This document shows, piece after piece, positions 48,201-59,824 of a stretch of 64,000 nt of DNA. The DNA comes from Crocodylus rhombifer (taxonomy: Eukaryota > Chordata > Crocodylia > Crocodylidae): contig JAVSML010001153.1 in assembly GCA_038503035.1 (NCBI GenBank), positions 372,001 through 436,000 on the forward strand, read 5' to 3'. Every line of letters starts with the position of its first letter. Position 1 is the stretch's first letter. Made by a program: the position numbers and the translations under genes. Under the pieces are notes generated by a model. That model was not told the origin of the DNA. It saw nothing but the letters and a program-made list of their open reading frames with translations, and searched no databases.

Positions 48201-49770
48201 TTCTGATTTTTTTTTAAAAATGGTTAAATAACAAATCACTTGCTTTATTAGATGCATGGTTTGCCTGTGAACTGTTGCTTAATTTTCTGGGGACAAACCC
48301 ATACTCAATATGTCTTTAATAAAATACTTTAGGGTTTGTTTGTTTGGTTTTTTTGCTTGTTTGGTTTTACTATGGGTTGAACAAAACAAAGATCTGGAAA
48401 GATTTTTCTTATCTTTGTAAAAAGCCCACACAATTTTCAGTCCTCCCAAATCAGCAGCATTAGAAAGAGTACTTCTTAGCCAGAACTTGAAATAAAATCA
48501 ACAATGCCTTCACCAGTTCTTTTCAGATTGTTTAATTTTTTTGCAATTAATAATAGATTATTTTGCTCCAGGCCTCAAACAACTTTTGAAGGTATACTTG
48601 GATGCAGCCCATTTATTTGATTCCCAAAAATAATAAAACTATTTAATTTAACATATTGTTGCTTTCCAAAGACCTGTCTCACAGCTGGTCAAGAGTGCTT
48701 GTGTAAGGACCAGGATATCTGATTGATACCATTCTTTACCTGGAACTAAATACGGCTGAAAGGGAATGATGCAATGAAGGTACTGTAGTCAGTGCTCGAT
48801 TCATTCAAAAGCTAACCCAGGAAGTCTCTTCAATTTGGCTGAGTCCCCATAGGCTTTTTGTTCAAAACAAGATTTAGTGCTAAAGGGTCAATTGCATCAG
48901 ATAAAGAAATTAAACAGAAAAAAAAGCAGTAACAATTTGCAGTGATGAATTCATGATTTCACTTTAGTATGCATAACAAGTGCATCCTGAAAAAAAAGGA
49001 ATTTATATTTGCACTGCACTGTGCTAATTTAGTCATAGAAGGATGTCATGCATTTTATTATATAAACATTTTCTACATTAACTTTATTTCCACTGAAATC
49101 TAGGGGGGAAATATACTCATTTGATAATGTTTTATATATATTAAGAGAGTTGTGACAAGTGAAGGAATAAGTAGACAAAACATATTTTGCATCTGCTGTA
49201 AAACACTGTCATCTTGTCAAGGAAGTAGTTAGTTCATATGTTTGTTATATGAGAAAATAAAGCCAAGTTTATGCTCTTTGCAATAGTTGTTCAAATGTAT
49301 ACAATAGAGGAGAGGAGATATGGAAATTCCATCTTTTGTTAGCACTAAAACACCTGTGATATTATATCCTTATACTTTTTTTTTTTTAAACCTGAAAGGA
49401 TTATTCCAATCACTGAGTTAAAAAAAGCAATCTACCATATAGCCAGGACATCTACCTAAAAGATAAAAATAGTTCACCCAAGATCAGACCACAATATCAC
49501 TGCACAAATTCAGAGGATCTTGGAGAGAAACAAGCATATCAATTTTCCTTGTTGATTCTAAATCCTCTCTCAAAAACAGAACTGAAATCAAACAAAATAC
49601 AATTAAGGGAAGAATTCTGTTTCAGCATACAATGAAGCTGATAGACAGTAAGGGTCCTGCTACATGTTCAAATTAAAGCTGGACAGAAACCATATATGGA
49701 GCTGTTGCACATTTTCAAGCACTAACTGTATATAGCTGGTTGGCTCTTTTTTATAGCTAGATAGTCATTT

Positions 49771-49893
49771 TTATTGTGTGATAACTACTTTGTACATATG
49801 GCTGGCCTAAATTTATTGTGTGATTAACCAGTTAATTGTGTGATAAATACTTTGCATGTGTGGCCAATCTAAATTCATTGTGCTATTAACCAG
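49771..49893 (+). repeat. Two-unit tandem duplication
   Basis: Units 49771-49831 and 49832-49893 (61 and 62 bp) share the order TTAWTTGTGTGATAA, TACTTTG, GGCC-A-CTAAATT, ATTGTG, ATTAACCAG. Divergence is about one base in four. No transposon features. Confidence 0.8.
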
Positions 49894-50110
49894 TTAAATA
49901 TGTAATATATGTAACATAGCAAGAGCCTAAAAGTTATTAACCTAGCATGGCAAAGTATCCAATAGCATATTCAGGGAAACTGCTAACCAACAAATATGGA
50001 ACGCCAAACTAAACCAAGAGACTGGGTACATCTGTACAAATGTTATCTCCATCTGCTACGTGCTCACAGCGGGTACTATTACAGCACCTCACGAATAAGT
50101 GGAAGGGGAA

Positions 50111-50338
50111 CAGTAGGGGCCAACTTTTTTTGGCAGCGTGCCACAAATTAACCCAATTCCCTTCACTATTGCCACTACAATCGCCTTTCCCATGCCACAT
50201 CTGTTGTTCTGCTTTCTGCTTCCTTCCCTGTGTTCTTTGCCTATCTGCTGTCCAGGCTTTCTGCTCCCTGCCCTACCTTCTGCTGTGCTGTCCCTCCATG
50301 CCACTTCTGGCATACATGACACAGGCTGGCCACCTCTG
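50111..50338. mobile_element. hAT element related to 9778-10008
   Basis: Left end CAGTAGGGGCCAACTTTTT and right end GGCTGGCCACCTCTG are inverted relatives. Internal phrases (GTTCTGCTTTCTGCTTCC, TGCCACTTCTGGCATAC) align with 9778-10008. No target duplication could be recognised. Frames of 96-121 codons here are incidental. Confidence 0.65.
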
Positions 50339-50412
50339 GGGTACAGCAAACTGTTGTCCTGGGATAACAGCAGAGACACAACACTTATATTTTATACTTG
50401 CTTAAGTTATAC

Positions 50413-50595
50413 CTGGGCACATCTACATGTGCACTTTAGCCTATTCTAATGTGTATTAAAGTGTCACAAAAAATTGTACTTTCACTAATACATATTAAAA
50501 TAGGCTAATGCGAATTTTTCTAGAACCTCAAAATGGAGGTACTAAATTTAATGTGAAGTACCAAAAGCTCATTAATGAATGTGTAGACACACCCC
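50413..50595. mobile_element. Short MITE with GGGCACATCTACA-type ends
   Basis: Left end CTGGGCACATCTACATGTGC and right end GTGTAGACACACCCC are inverted relatives. The interior also has inverted phrases (CTATTCTAATGTGTATTAAAG / TAATACATATTAAAATAGGC). Superfamily not assigned. The right end of 23920-24693 belongs to the same family. Confidence 0.65.
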
Positions 50596-53500
50596 CTGTA
50601 TAGTATTATCATCTTTCCAGAGGTAATTCTACTTTAAAGTAAGTTGTCCCAAGGTAAGGGTTTATGTCATTCCTTTGCACCTTCCTTACATCTGTGAAAA
50701 GGCTGATTATAGGTCTTATAGCTAAGCCTGAAACTTCAAATTTCTCCTCACCTTTGGAATAAATGCAGTAAGTTCTTAGTCTCAAATTAATTTCTGTTGT
50801 AGTGCCCTATTTAAAATTCAAGGATGACTACTGAACAAGGACAGCTGCTGGCAAAGTGCAGAGTAAATACTTTCACAGTATGCAACTAAGTCAGGCTGTA
50901 GTAAGCAACTTGTGATTCAGGGGCTGAAAATAGTATTCAGAAGCAGAGTCATAATTAAAATGTCACAAGATGATATCAATGTAGACTTTAAGTTACCAGT
51001 AATGTTTTCCACCATTTTATATCATTACACAAAATTTGGGCAGACTAATAGTGTCATTAGTAATTTTGCTGCATTTCAGTGCAAAGATGACAGAGAAAAT
51101 GCCTCAGAATGCAGCTCACCCTAATATTGCAGGATCATCCCTCAAGGAAAATATCCCTTTCTGAGTGGGTCACGCTGCAGGTTAGGAGAAGAAGGAAGTT
51201 TATCTTATGAACTCTACAGACACGCCTGCCTGTGACCATCAGAGAGGTTACAGGATTAAGAGTCTTATTGTTGAAAAAAGTTATTCCCGAAGGATCAACA
51301 TGAAGTATCCAAGAGCAGATGGGATCTATAATTGTTAGACATCTCTTGTCTTGCATACATCTTAAACCCTCAGGAGGTGGGGGTAGAGGAATAAAAAAAG
51401 CCCAGGACTACCAACTTGAATGAAAAAGCTCATGAAAATACCAACAAATCACACACATTCTTAAACTAACTCATTCCAGTTATTTCTCAATAAAGATATT
51501 CAAGGTACAGATTTCAACAACTGTTCTGAACAGAGACTGAGAAAGCATCTGAAGAAAAAGAAGATTTCAGAAGAAAAACTTACCTCACAAGAGAGATATT
51601 CAGATTAGGCAGAAATAAAACAATAGGAAACTTTCCAAAGAGAGGCACAAAAGACTGGAAGTACACATAAGGCAGTATGGCATAATGCAGAAGACTAGTG
51701 AGGATGAACAAGTCTGAAGGAGGGGGATGTCCTGACAGCAAAGTCCCAGATGGCTGGGTGAAAAATCAAAGGATGGAGCTGGCTTCATGATGCAGCTGGA
51801 AGAATTTTTATTAGAAGCTGCAAGCACTAGTCTCAAACCAACCTGATTCAAGAATGACAGCGACTCTCAAAGACAAGACACAGTGTAGTTGTAGGTGAAG
51901 AACTAAAGCCATTTAAGGAAACAAACAGGAAAGCTCCCATTAAATGATTAAATCCACAGGTCAACTAAAAATCAGCTAAAGATTCAGATAAAAACACTAT
52001 GAAAGAAAGAACGAATTGCTTGGCAAGGAAGTGAAATTCAAGCCAACAGCAAGCAAACAAGCTCCAACAAAAAGAAACAAACTAGTTAACATACTGTGCA
52101 TTGTCAAGGGTAAACTTTAACAAGGCACACTAAGCAGATCAGGGTGGCCAGGGAAGCATGCATTAAAAGGTGACGAGAATCACAAATGAGTAGCAAAGGA
52201 ATCAGAATTGGCACCAAGTGACAAGCTCATTCTGCAGATGTGACGGTTGGTGGACTAGAGTGGTATGATGATTGAACACACATATACAGATGGAATTTCA
52301 AAGGAGTTTTGAGCCAATTCACTTTGTATGATTAGACTAAATTAGCAGTCATCACAAAGAGTGAAGGAAGACTGGTGGGAGAGAGGTGGTCATTCATATT
52401 TTAATTATACCTTGGGGAAACAAAGAAAATAATTAAATCCTTTCTTCATAATTTTTCCATGGATATTGCATGCTATTCAAAAAAACATGGTGTAACCGTT
52501 TGACAAATGTGAAAACATTAAAACAAACGTGCATAATTATTCCTGAAGATTTACATATTCCTTTAAATATTAGTGCAAATTTCTTGCTTTATTTATCAAT
52601 TTTAACAACTAAAAAATAATAAAAAATCCTTCACCATATTTGCTAAAAAAGGACTGGTTAGTTCTCCAGCCAAATACAATGCTGTACTCAACCACCATGT
52701 CAGGGAGCAGCCAATCAAGAGGGATACTACTGCAAATCAAAATGGAAAATGAATAATTAAGACCTAGTTTCCTATTACTCAAAATTATCCCAGATATGAG
52801 TCATTTGCCACAAATAAGACATGCCAGTTAAAAAGCAACATTTAACCAATAAAATAGGTCCTCAAAACTTCTTATGGGAATGTAAAGGGGATGCACAAAG
52901 GATCTGATGCTTTGTTAGCAGGATGAGTGTTCAGGGTCATTCATTCTGTTCCAATATCAAAGGAACTCTGCCTAGACTGACTTGGATTCAGTGGGTATGT
53001 TATCCTTTCCCATATACTAAAACCACTGAAAATTAAAAGTGATATTTACTTATTTAAGCAAATACAACATGAGCTTGAGAAACAGAAGAACAAAAGTCAA
53101 AGCCTACGTTCATACACAGATAAACTTGCCTCCAACTTATTTCTAGTTTTTTCATCGGAAAACTGAACTATTTTGTGTTCTATCCTGCATACGAGGGTCA
53201 GCATTTGATTGTTCAAACCTGGTGACCAAGCAGCCAGCATATGGCTGCTCAAAGGAGGAGGAGGGATTATTAAAAGAGCCATGCCATGATGCCAGCAGTG
53301 TTATGCAAATATTTAATTTCACTGATCAACTAGCTGTTGCTTCATTTCCTCCCTCCATCTCAAAATGACTGAAAAAACCCCACCCAATATGCTCCTTACC
53401 TTCATAACCATTCTTGCTTAAGCAAAAACCAAAAAGGCAACCCAAACCATAATACAAGGCAGCAAAGGAGTTAAGTGAGCACAGTACAATCCAAATACAT

Positions 53501-53704
53501 TGGGAGAAGCATCTTTTATGGCGTTGGAAAATGGTAAGAAATCCCAGGAGGATAAGAAATTTCTGTATCTTGAGAAAGGAGGGGGCATCTTTCTCCTTAC
53601 CCTCCTGAGGAATGGAGTCAGGTACCCATCAGCTCACTCGCTAGTAACTCATTAACCCACCATCCTGGGGCAGATTACTGATGTCGTACGCACATGGATG
53701 CATG

Positions 53705-53736
53705 CACACACACTCTCTCTCACACACACACACACT
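53705..53736 (+). repeat. (CA)n/(CT)n microsatellite
   Basis: CACACACACTCTCTCTCACA followed by further CA units, then a C-rich tract. Confidence 0.95.
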
Positions 53737-54644
53737 CCCCCCCCGCCCCAAGTCTCACTGCATTCAGCTCATGGCAGAGGAGGAGACATTCAACCACTGT
53801 CAAAAGTCCATGATCATCCTTATCATGACACATTAATCTGCTTCCCTCTACCATGCCAAGTACAGATATGAATTGGAAACATCTGACAACTGCAGCCAAA
53901 GCCATGAATCCATTAGGGTAAGTGGCTACATAAATCTATACAGTGATACTAGCCTCCGTTTAGGGTGGGGCCATACAAGTGAACACACACATAAAAAAAA
54001 TGTAACATTATATCAAGAGCATTAAGTGCATGCGCTCACACACTGCACAGACACAACCACATATAAATAGAAACCTATGCACAAGTAATAAACAACAGCA
54101 ACTTGCAGCTAAATACTCTTGCATGGCTGCCAAGTCCTCAAAACAACACGCACGGCATCCTTATTGGAGCCTGTGGGCACCATCACGGTGTAAACAACAC
54201 ATGAAGCAGAAGCAGAAAAAGTAGCAGCTCTACTCTGCCATGCCAAAGGCAGCTCACAAGCTGCCATATTCGGTTATGTAAATGCTGCGTAGCAAGCAGA
54301 GAATTGCACACTCACGCTGTATTCATGGGCAGCCACACGTCAACAGAAAGGTAACTCCAAACTCAGCTCTGCTCAGGTAAGCCACCTACACCAACACAGG
54401 TATTTCCACACCAAGTCGTGTAGGCTGAGGTCAGGTTTGGCATTTGAACACGACACGGAGGAAGCTGCACCCGAATGGGATATCGGAGAACAGGAGAAAA
54501 GTAGGACTGGGAAGGGACCTCCAGAGGGCACTTAGGCCAATCCCTACCCGAGGCAGGGCCATCCCTTACCCAAACCATCCATACAAATATAATCTAACCT
54601 CTTAGCAAAAAAACCAACACCAGAGTCCTTTGGATAATCCTGAC

Positions 54645-54750
54645 ATCTGTGAGACCAACTAAAGATTTAGAAAAATCATACTTTTGCCAGCACTTGCCCA
54701 AACAACCTTGCCGACATCCTTAGACCAACACGACTACCACCAACACCCGT
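54645..54750 (+). repeat. SINE-like repeat fragment
   Basis: CCAACTAAAGATTTAG and later CATCCTTAGACCAACACGAC match the 3' portion of the family at 7545 and 30775. It lies just outside the CpG island on the intron side. Confidence 0.5.
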
Positions 54751-54829
54751 GAAACAAGACCACAGTACCTCAGCCCCACCCAGGCCAGGCAGGGGACCAC
54801 GGCAGCCCCCCTCCTGCTTCGTCAAAGCC

Positions 54830-55620
54830 CAACACACACTCGCGCCCCAGTTTTTTCCATGAAGCTACGCAACTGGTGCTTGCGGACTTGGGGGGCCCGC
54901 GTGCCACCACTGGCTTCCCGGGCACTTTCTTCTTTTTTTCCGGGGGCTGCATGGAGGAAACAAGCTGACTTGCCGGGGGGGTGATTTTTTCGGTCCCGAG
55001 GTCCCCCCCCGAAGGCACTCGGACATATCTCAGAGCTGCCTCAGCTTTCCCTCGGGCCTGAAATCTTCGTCTCCAGGCGCTGCGAGGAGGCAGCCGACAC
55101 CCAGGACCGCCGGTGTGGGGGAGCAGGGCCCGGCGGGGGGCCCAGGCCTCGGGACGCGACCGTGCCCGGCTTGGAGCCTCGCGGGCTGTGAGGAGCCTAC
55201 CCCCGGCCCCAGCAGGGCAAGCCCCACAGCACGTGCACCCCCGGGCAGCGCCCCCGCGGCTCCCACCTGCGCTCCAGGGCGCCGGGCCCGGCAGGCAGCG
55301 AAGCGCGGGGGACCGAGGCGCCGCCGCCGTCGCCGCGCGGAAGAGACACTGAGGCGCCGAGTCCCCGCCCCGGTCACACGGGCCCGGGGCGGAGCCGGCG
55401 CTGCACGACCCGCCCCCGCGGGCCGCGCCGTGAGGCTGCGGAGCCGGCCAGTCTTGGCCTCAGCCGGGCGCACGGGGCCCCAGAGCCCCCACCCTGGTGA
55501 TTTCCCATCTGGCACCATAAGCACTGCCCGTTTCGGGCACGGGCAGGCGGCGGGCGCCGAAAGGGAGCGCGAACGGGCGGTCGCCGCGTCGCCCTGTTTA
55601 TTGAACCGATGCTGGAGTTG
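54830..55620. promoter_or_regulatory. CpG island, likely MACIR promoter and first exon
   Basis: About 0.8 kb with very high G+C and abundant CpG (for example around 55230-55440), in sharp contrast to every other G+C-rich block in the window, which are CpG-poor. It lies about 13 kb upstream of the MACIR coding exon on the same strand, and no other gene is nearby. A candidate splice donor on the minus strand reads GCGCAG then GTGGGA, with the cut after 55267. Long frames inside (202 codons plus, 223 codons minus) are explained by G+C content. Promoter direction is not provable from sequence; it could be bidirectional. Confidence 0.8.
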
Positions 55621-55699
55621 GCCTAGTAAAAGACAGTGGCTCGACGACAGCCTGTATCCTGGCTCGTACCGGGTTTCCTCCCCCCCCCGCCCGCCTTTC

Positions 55700-56165
55700 A
55701 CTTGCAGCCTGCAAGGAAGCTGATTCCCAGATCGTGCCCCTCACCCCCCTGCTCAGTAGCTCCTGATGCCCCTTTCCTCCAAGGATTTGCTTAATCCCTT
55801 TTTTGGAATCCACCTAAACGGGTCAGCTCCTGCAACTTCGGGGGGCAAGGAGCCCTACACGTTCAGGACACGCTGTGGGGGAAAGAACTTCCTCTTGTTC
55901 AATTTAAACTTACTACCTACTAGTTTCATTTTTATGACCCCTAGTTCTTGTATAGTGAGAGTCACTACTAAATCCCTATTTACTTTCTCTTCGCCATTCG
56001 GTATCTTGGAAACCCTTATTGCATTTCCCCTCAAGCATCTCTGTTCTACACTCAGTGGGCCTAGCCTCTTTAGTCTCTCCTAGCTGATGGAGCTGATCGT
56101 GTATTTGCCCAGGTCCAGCATTGGGCTGAAGTTCTGAATAACAGCTGTGATTACAAATCATTTTC
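55700..56165 (-). mobile_element. CR1 LINE fragment, antisense, next to the CpG island
   Basis: On the plus strand, TTAATCCCTTTTTTGGAATCC, GGAAAGAACTTCCTCTTG, TTTATGACCCCTAGTTCTTG, and TCTCTGTTCTACACTCAGTG follow the antisense CR1 order (compare the copy at 27860, which covers the adjoining part). It begins within about 80 bp of the end of the island. Continuation appears at 56820-57160 after other insertions. Confidence 0.85.
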
Positions 56166-56219
56166 TAAATGCAGAGCTGCAAGTAGAAAGCAATAGAGGA
56201 ACCCAACAATGTAAAGCGA

Positions 56220-56325
56220 GGAAAGATTGGACAGACATCTGACCTGAGAGCTCATTCCTGACGAGGGCAGGGGGTTGGACTTGATGATCTAATAGATCCC
56301 CTCTGACCCAAACATCTCTGAAACA
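56220..56325 (+). mobile_element. CR1 3'-end fragment, sense
   Basis: GAGGGCAGGGGGTTGGACTTG followed by ATGATCTAATAGATCCCCTC is the classic end of a CR1 element in plus orientation. It splits the antisense CR1 copy on either side. Confidence 0.7.
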
Positions 56326-56348
56326 AGGCCCAGCAAGACCATCTAGCC

Positions 56349-56555
56349 CTGGGCTGGCAACTTTTTGGGGGTAGAGTGCCAAAACCACCTGCAACTTCAA
56401 TGTGTAAGACGTGGGCATGCCAGGGGCAGACAACGGAGGAACCATGAGGGGCTCGATCCTTGCTGTGACAGCGCAGCCCTGGCCCCTTCCCCGCCATCTG
56501 TCCCAAGTAAAATGCTTTTGCCTCTGACACCCAGGCTGGGGGTTACCTACTTCTG
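56349..56555. mobile_element. hAT element related to 11901-12125
   Basis: Target duplication ATCTAGCC (56341-56348) / ATCTAGTC (56556-56563) matches at 7 of 8. Internal phrases (AACCATGAGGGGCTCGATCC, GCAGCCCTGGCCCCTTCC) match the 11901 element in order. The terminal repeats are more decayed. Confidence 0.85.
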
Positions 56556-56819
56556 ATCTAGTCTGATACCCTGTATTCACACATTAAAAGGTATACCTAA
56601 TGCCATTTTAAAGACTGAACCAAAGCAAGCCCATAAATTCCTTGATAAGGAGACTGCAATACTGAATTATCACTCAGCTAGAAAACCACACCTTATTTCA
56701 ATATTGAATAACTTATGCCAATATTAGCCAGCTTGAAAAACCCTGCGAAATAACTGGCCTTTGCATACCTAAGCCTAGTGATCAAGTAACTTCCCAACCT
56801 TCACCTCAATGAACTCCTA

Positions 56820-57160
56820 AAGATCACATTAGAAGATTTATTTTACAACCCCTGGATCAGTTTTTTTTTACCCTCTTTTGAACTCTCTCTCTAGTATTTC
56901 CACATCCTTCCTGAAGTGTGAACTCCATAACTGGGTTACCACCTTGTACCAGTTTTAACAATTTCAAACACAAGTGTTTGAAATTGCATTTCCCTTCTTT
57001 TAACTGACCAGACTTTTTTTTGTACAAGGATATTAGCTACTTTGTCCTCTGGTCCTTTGCAGTTTCCTTAGTTTTCAAATACTATTAAAAATTAAAATTA
57101 ATAGTTCAGAGCTGTCCTGGAAACCCCCCCAGATAATATACTAAAAAAAAAATCAACCAT
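56820..57160 (-). mobile_element. CR1 LINE fragment, antisense, continuation
   Basis: CTCTAGTATTTCCACATCC then TTCCTGAAGTGTGAACTCC follow where antisense CR1 should read the 'fast/efficient' and 'mixture assay' type 3' region. The stretch looks like the continuation of the copy at 55700-56165. Homology becomes unclear after about 57060. Confidence 0.5.
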
Positions 57161-57298
57161 CTTCTATAACTTACTTTAATTTCATTTTTAAAATCTTGTT
57201 GTCCGGATTTATGTGTGTTTGCATAGTGTATCTAGAGGCAACTGCATAATAGCTCAAATACAGTCTTACTCTTGTATATTGTACAGGGCTAAGGTGAG

Positions 57299-57336
57299 TG
57301 TGTGTGTGTGCGTGTGTGTGTGTGCGTGCACACACA
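57299..57336 (+). repeat. (TG)n microsatellite
   Basis: TG repeats interrupted twice by CG, passing into a short CA run that could form a hairpin. Confidence 0.95.
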
Positions 57337-57589
57337 GTCTTCAGAGTCCCTGGAGTGGCCAGTCTCTGGAGCTGCATGTGGTGGTAGCTTATTGGGGCCA
57401 GCCACACACAGCCCCATAGCACACAGCTTCCCACGCTCCCACCCCAGACCCTAGGTGGTGGCAACATGCATGATGAAGGTGGTGGTGCAGGTCATGGGGC
57501 TTGGCGAAGGCAGCAGGTGAGCCAAATGGATGCCACGCTCCACACTCCTGAGTCCCCACCAGCCCCGACCCCAGTCCACCAGTGGAGGA

Positions 57590-58200
57590 CCTGTGCTCCC
57601 ACCCAGCTGTTGCTTTGCTCCCACTCACCACCACTACCACTTCCACTCCCCCACCGCCACTGCTGCCCTTCCCCTTCCACTTTACTTTCTCTCCTGCATA
57701 CCCACTTGCTGCTGCTTCCACCACTGCCACTCCCCCTGCCCATCTTCTCCACCACTACTGCCCCTTACCCATCTGCCACTGCCACCTCTGCCAAACCCCT
57801 GCCCTGCTCACTCACCACCCCCACCTCTGCTGCCACTCTGTCCTGCCAACCCACCACCTCTGCACTGCCCACCCAGTGCCACTGCTGTCACTGCCTCCAG
57901 TTCACCACATGCCACCACTGCCACTCTCCCCCTGCCCACCTGTCACTGCTGACACTCCCCCCATCCGCTTGCTGCCGCTACTACTTCCTGCTTTCCTGCT
58001 GCTGCCACTCTCCCACCCACTTACCCCCCACCACCATCACCATTGCCTCTCCTCCCCACATGCCACCACCACCACTCCCTCCCGTCCCATCACCACTGCG
58101 CATCTGCCTGCCCACCTGCCACCGCTGCCTTTTCCCCCACACCCACCTGCCCACCACCACTCCCGCCCTTTCCCCCCGCTGCTGCTGCTTCCCTACCTAG
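57590..58200 (+). repeat. C-rich minisatellite
   Basis: Irregular units built from CCACCACTGCCACTCCCC and CTGCCCACCTGCCAC run for about 600 bp. They keep two frames open for 244 and 250 codons (57466-58200 and 57582-58334), giving conceptual proteins of Pro, Thr, Ser, Leu, His and Cys in simple patterns. These are a product of the repeat, not genes. The array probably lies inside the hAT element ending at 58412. Confidence 0.8.
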
Positions 58201-58412
58201 GGGTCTGGGGGCAGAGCCATCCTGCAGGCAATGGTGGGAGCACAGAGTGCACTGCTCCCGCAGCAGTGAGTGGGGTTCATCCCCATGCAAGCACAGCCGT
58301 GGCAGCCCAGGCCGGGCTGGATATGGTGTATTAGTAGGCAACTTCCTATGGGCCAGATGAAACTGTCTGGTGGGCCAGATCTGGCCTGTGGGCCGTATTT
58401 TGCCTGCCTCTG
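58201..58412. mobile_element. hAT element right part
   Basis: Ends GGGCCGTATTTTGCCTGCCTCTG, the inverted form of a CAGAGGCAGGCAAAA terminus. Contains GGGCCAGATCTGGCC, as in the other hAT copies. The left end is not visible, so the minisatellite may be its interior. Confidence 0.65.
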
Positions 58413-58419
58413 TTTTAAA

Positions 58420-58945
58420 TTCTTGGGGGTTAGTTGGCTAGACCTATCAAAAACATTTGAAAGCATTTAACTTTCAAAGATGTGAAGCTGCACCTACTTT
58501 TCTTAGAACCAGTAAACTTTCTATTTCATCCATATCACAATATACTTCATTCTAAGTTTACAACCAAATATCCACTGAACATTTCTATATCACTACTTTT
58601 ACTCTAGCAATGGATCTATGTCTGGATTGAGGACTTATTCCTTATATATTGGTAAAAAAAATTACTACCTTTGCCTCTATTAATCATTGACCTTTAACTT
58701 ATTTCTTTTGCTTGCATTATTAGCTGCTTACATGTATTAACATATATTCTATCTGTAGCCATTTATTTCCCTTTCCCTCCCATTCTTTACATGTATTAAT
58801 TTGTTATCACTTCCATCTCTCTAGAAGAATGGTTTCTTGTCCAGCCTATTTTTGTGGCATTTCAAGAATTCAGACAAATATCCTTGAATAATATCAGTTT
58901 TCATTAGCATTTCCCACTCTAAATTTACGTTCAATAGAGTCAAGA
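58420..58945. other. Intergenic DNA, nothing recognised
   Basis: AT-rich, no gene or clear repeat. Confidence 0.5.
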
Positions 58946-58950
58946 ATGCA

Positions 58951-59172
58951 TTTAGGAAGAACTACTTCACTGTAAGGGTGGCCAGAGCCTGGATAGGCTT
59001 CCCAGAGAGGTGGTGCTCTCACCTTCCCTGGAAATCTTTAAGAGGAGACTGGATAGGCACCTGGCTGGGGTCTCATGACCCCTCCCACCCCCAGTGCTCA
59101 TTCCTGCCCATGGTGAGGAGTTGGACTCGACGATCTGTCTAGGTCCCTTCCGACTCATGATTCTACGATTCA
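58951..59172 (+). mobile_element. CR1 LINE 3' end, well preserved
   Basis: GGAAGAACTACTTCACTGT, GGTGGCCAGAGCCTGG, CCCAGAGAGGTGGTGCTC, GGAGTTGGACTCGACGATC and the closing CATGATTCTACGATTC follow the CR1 3' end precisely, including the terminal octamer-type repeats. It is the least diverged CR1 piece in the window and was 5'-truncated at insertion. Confidence 0.93.
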
Positions 59173-59179
59173 TTAAGTA

Positions 59180-59815
59180 ATATATATTTATTACAGTTTA
59201 GTGTCTATTTGCATAAGGTAAATGCAACTAGATAATGATTTATCTGATTAAACCATGAATTTTAGGTAAGCCATTAACTTTTCCATCAGAATAAAACCTA
59301 ATACTGTGTTAAGAAATCATCACCTATTTTCAAAAACTGCAAGGAAATGGTTTTTTGGCTACTTGAGAGAGGTCCAGCAAATAAGCCCCATCTGAAGTCA
59401 CCCATGGAAACAGTTTTTCTTTTTACACGTTATAGAGATGCATAAGGAGCAATTCAACAATCTGTAGCTCAAACTGTCTGTATGTATGAGCATCATTATC
59501 CCAGTTTTAGTTTTACTAATTAGAACTTTACCCTATAAAAACAGTCCTTTGATTCTGAATCATGCCTACACTTGATCCCAGAACTATCAATCTAGCTTAT
59601 GGGAAGAAGCATGTCCTCTGGCTGCCAGGAACTGGACACTGAATGTGACAGTGCCTTAATAACCTTCAAGTCACAGTTAGATTGAAATTAACCTTTTTCA
59701 GTAGACCAACCATCTTTTCTTATGTGTTGAGTCCAGTGGGAAGATAGATACTTAGCATTCTCTCACAAGTAAACACCATGAGCATCAAGGCAATGATCGT
59801 CCAACATCAACTTTG
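59180..59815. other. Intergenic DNA, nothing recognised
   Basis: No gene or clear repeat. Confidence 0.5.
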
Positions 59816-59824
59816 CTGAGCTGG

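Larger units (their letters stand above)
42228..55265 (-). other. MACIR: Presumed MACIR 5' intron(s)
   Basis: The interval between the inferred acceptor and the CpG island. It holds no coding frame of note, only transposon insertions and AT-rich DNA. One or more further non-coding exons could lie inside. Stretches without a named feature (43870-46390, 47275-48000, 48210-49765, 50600-53700, 53740-54640) show nothing that I can identify, apart from a possible transposon edge near 46015 (TGTGGCCACGTACAGGTG). Confidence 0.45.

Noticed and set aside
55030..55723. Long frames of 223 codons (minus) and 202 codons (plus) in the CpG island
   Set aside because: Both are Arg/Pro/Gly/Ala-rich on opposite strands of the same G+C-rich DNA, have no domain, and the plus frame crosses into a CR1 edge. 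They are by-products of composition.
57466..58334. Proline/histidine/threonine-rich frames of 244 and 250 codons
   Set aside because: Two frames of the same strand are open through a C-rich minisatellite; the products only mirror the repeat unit.
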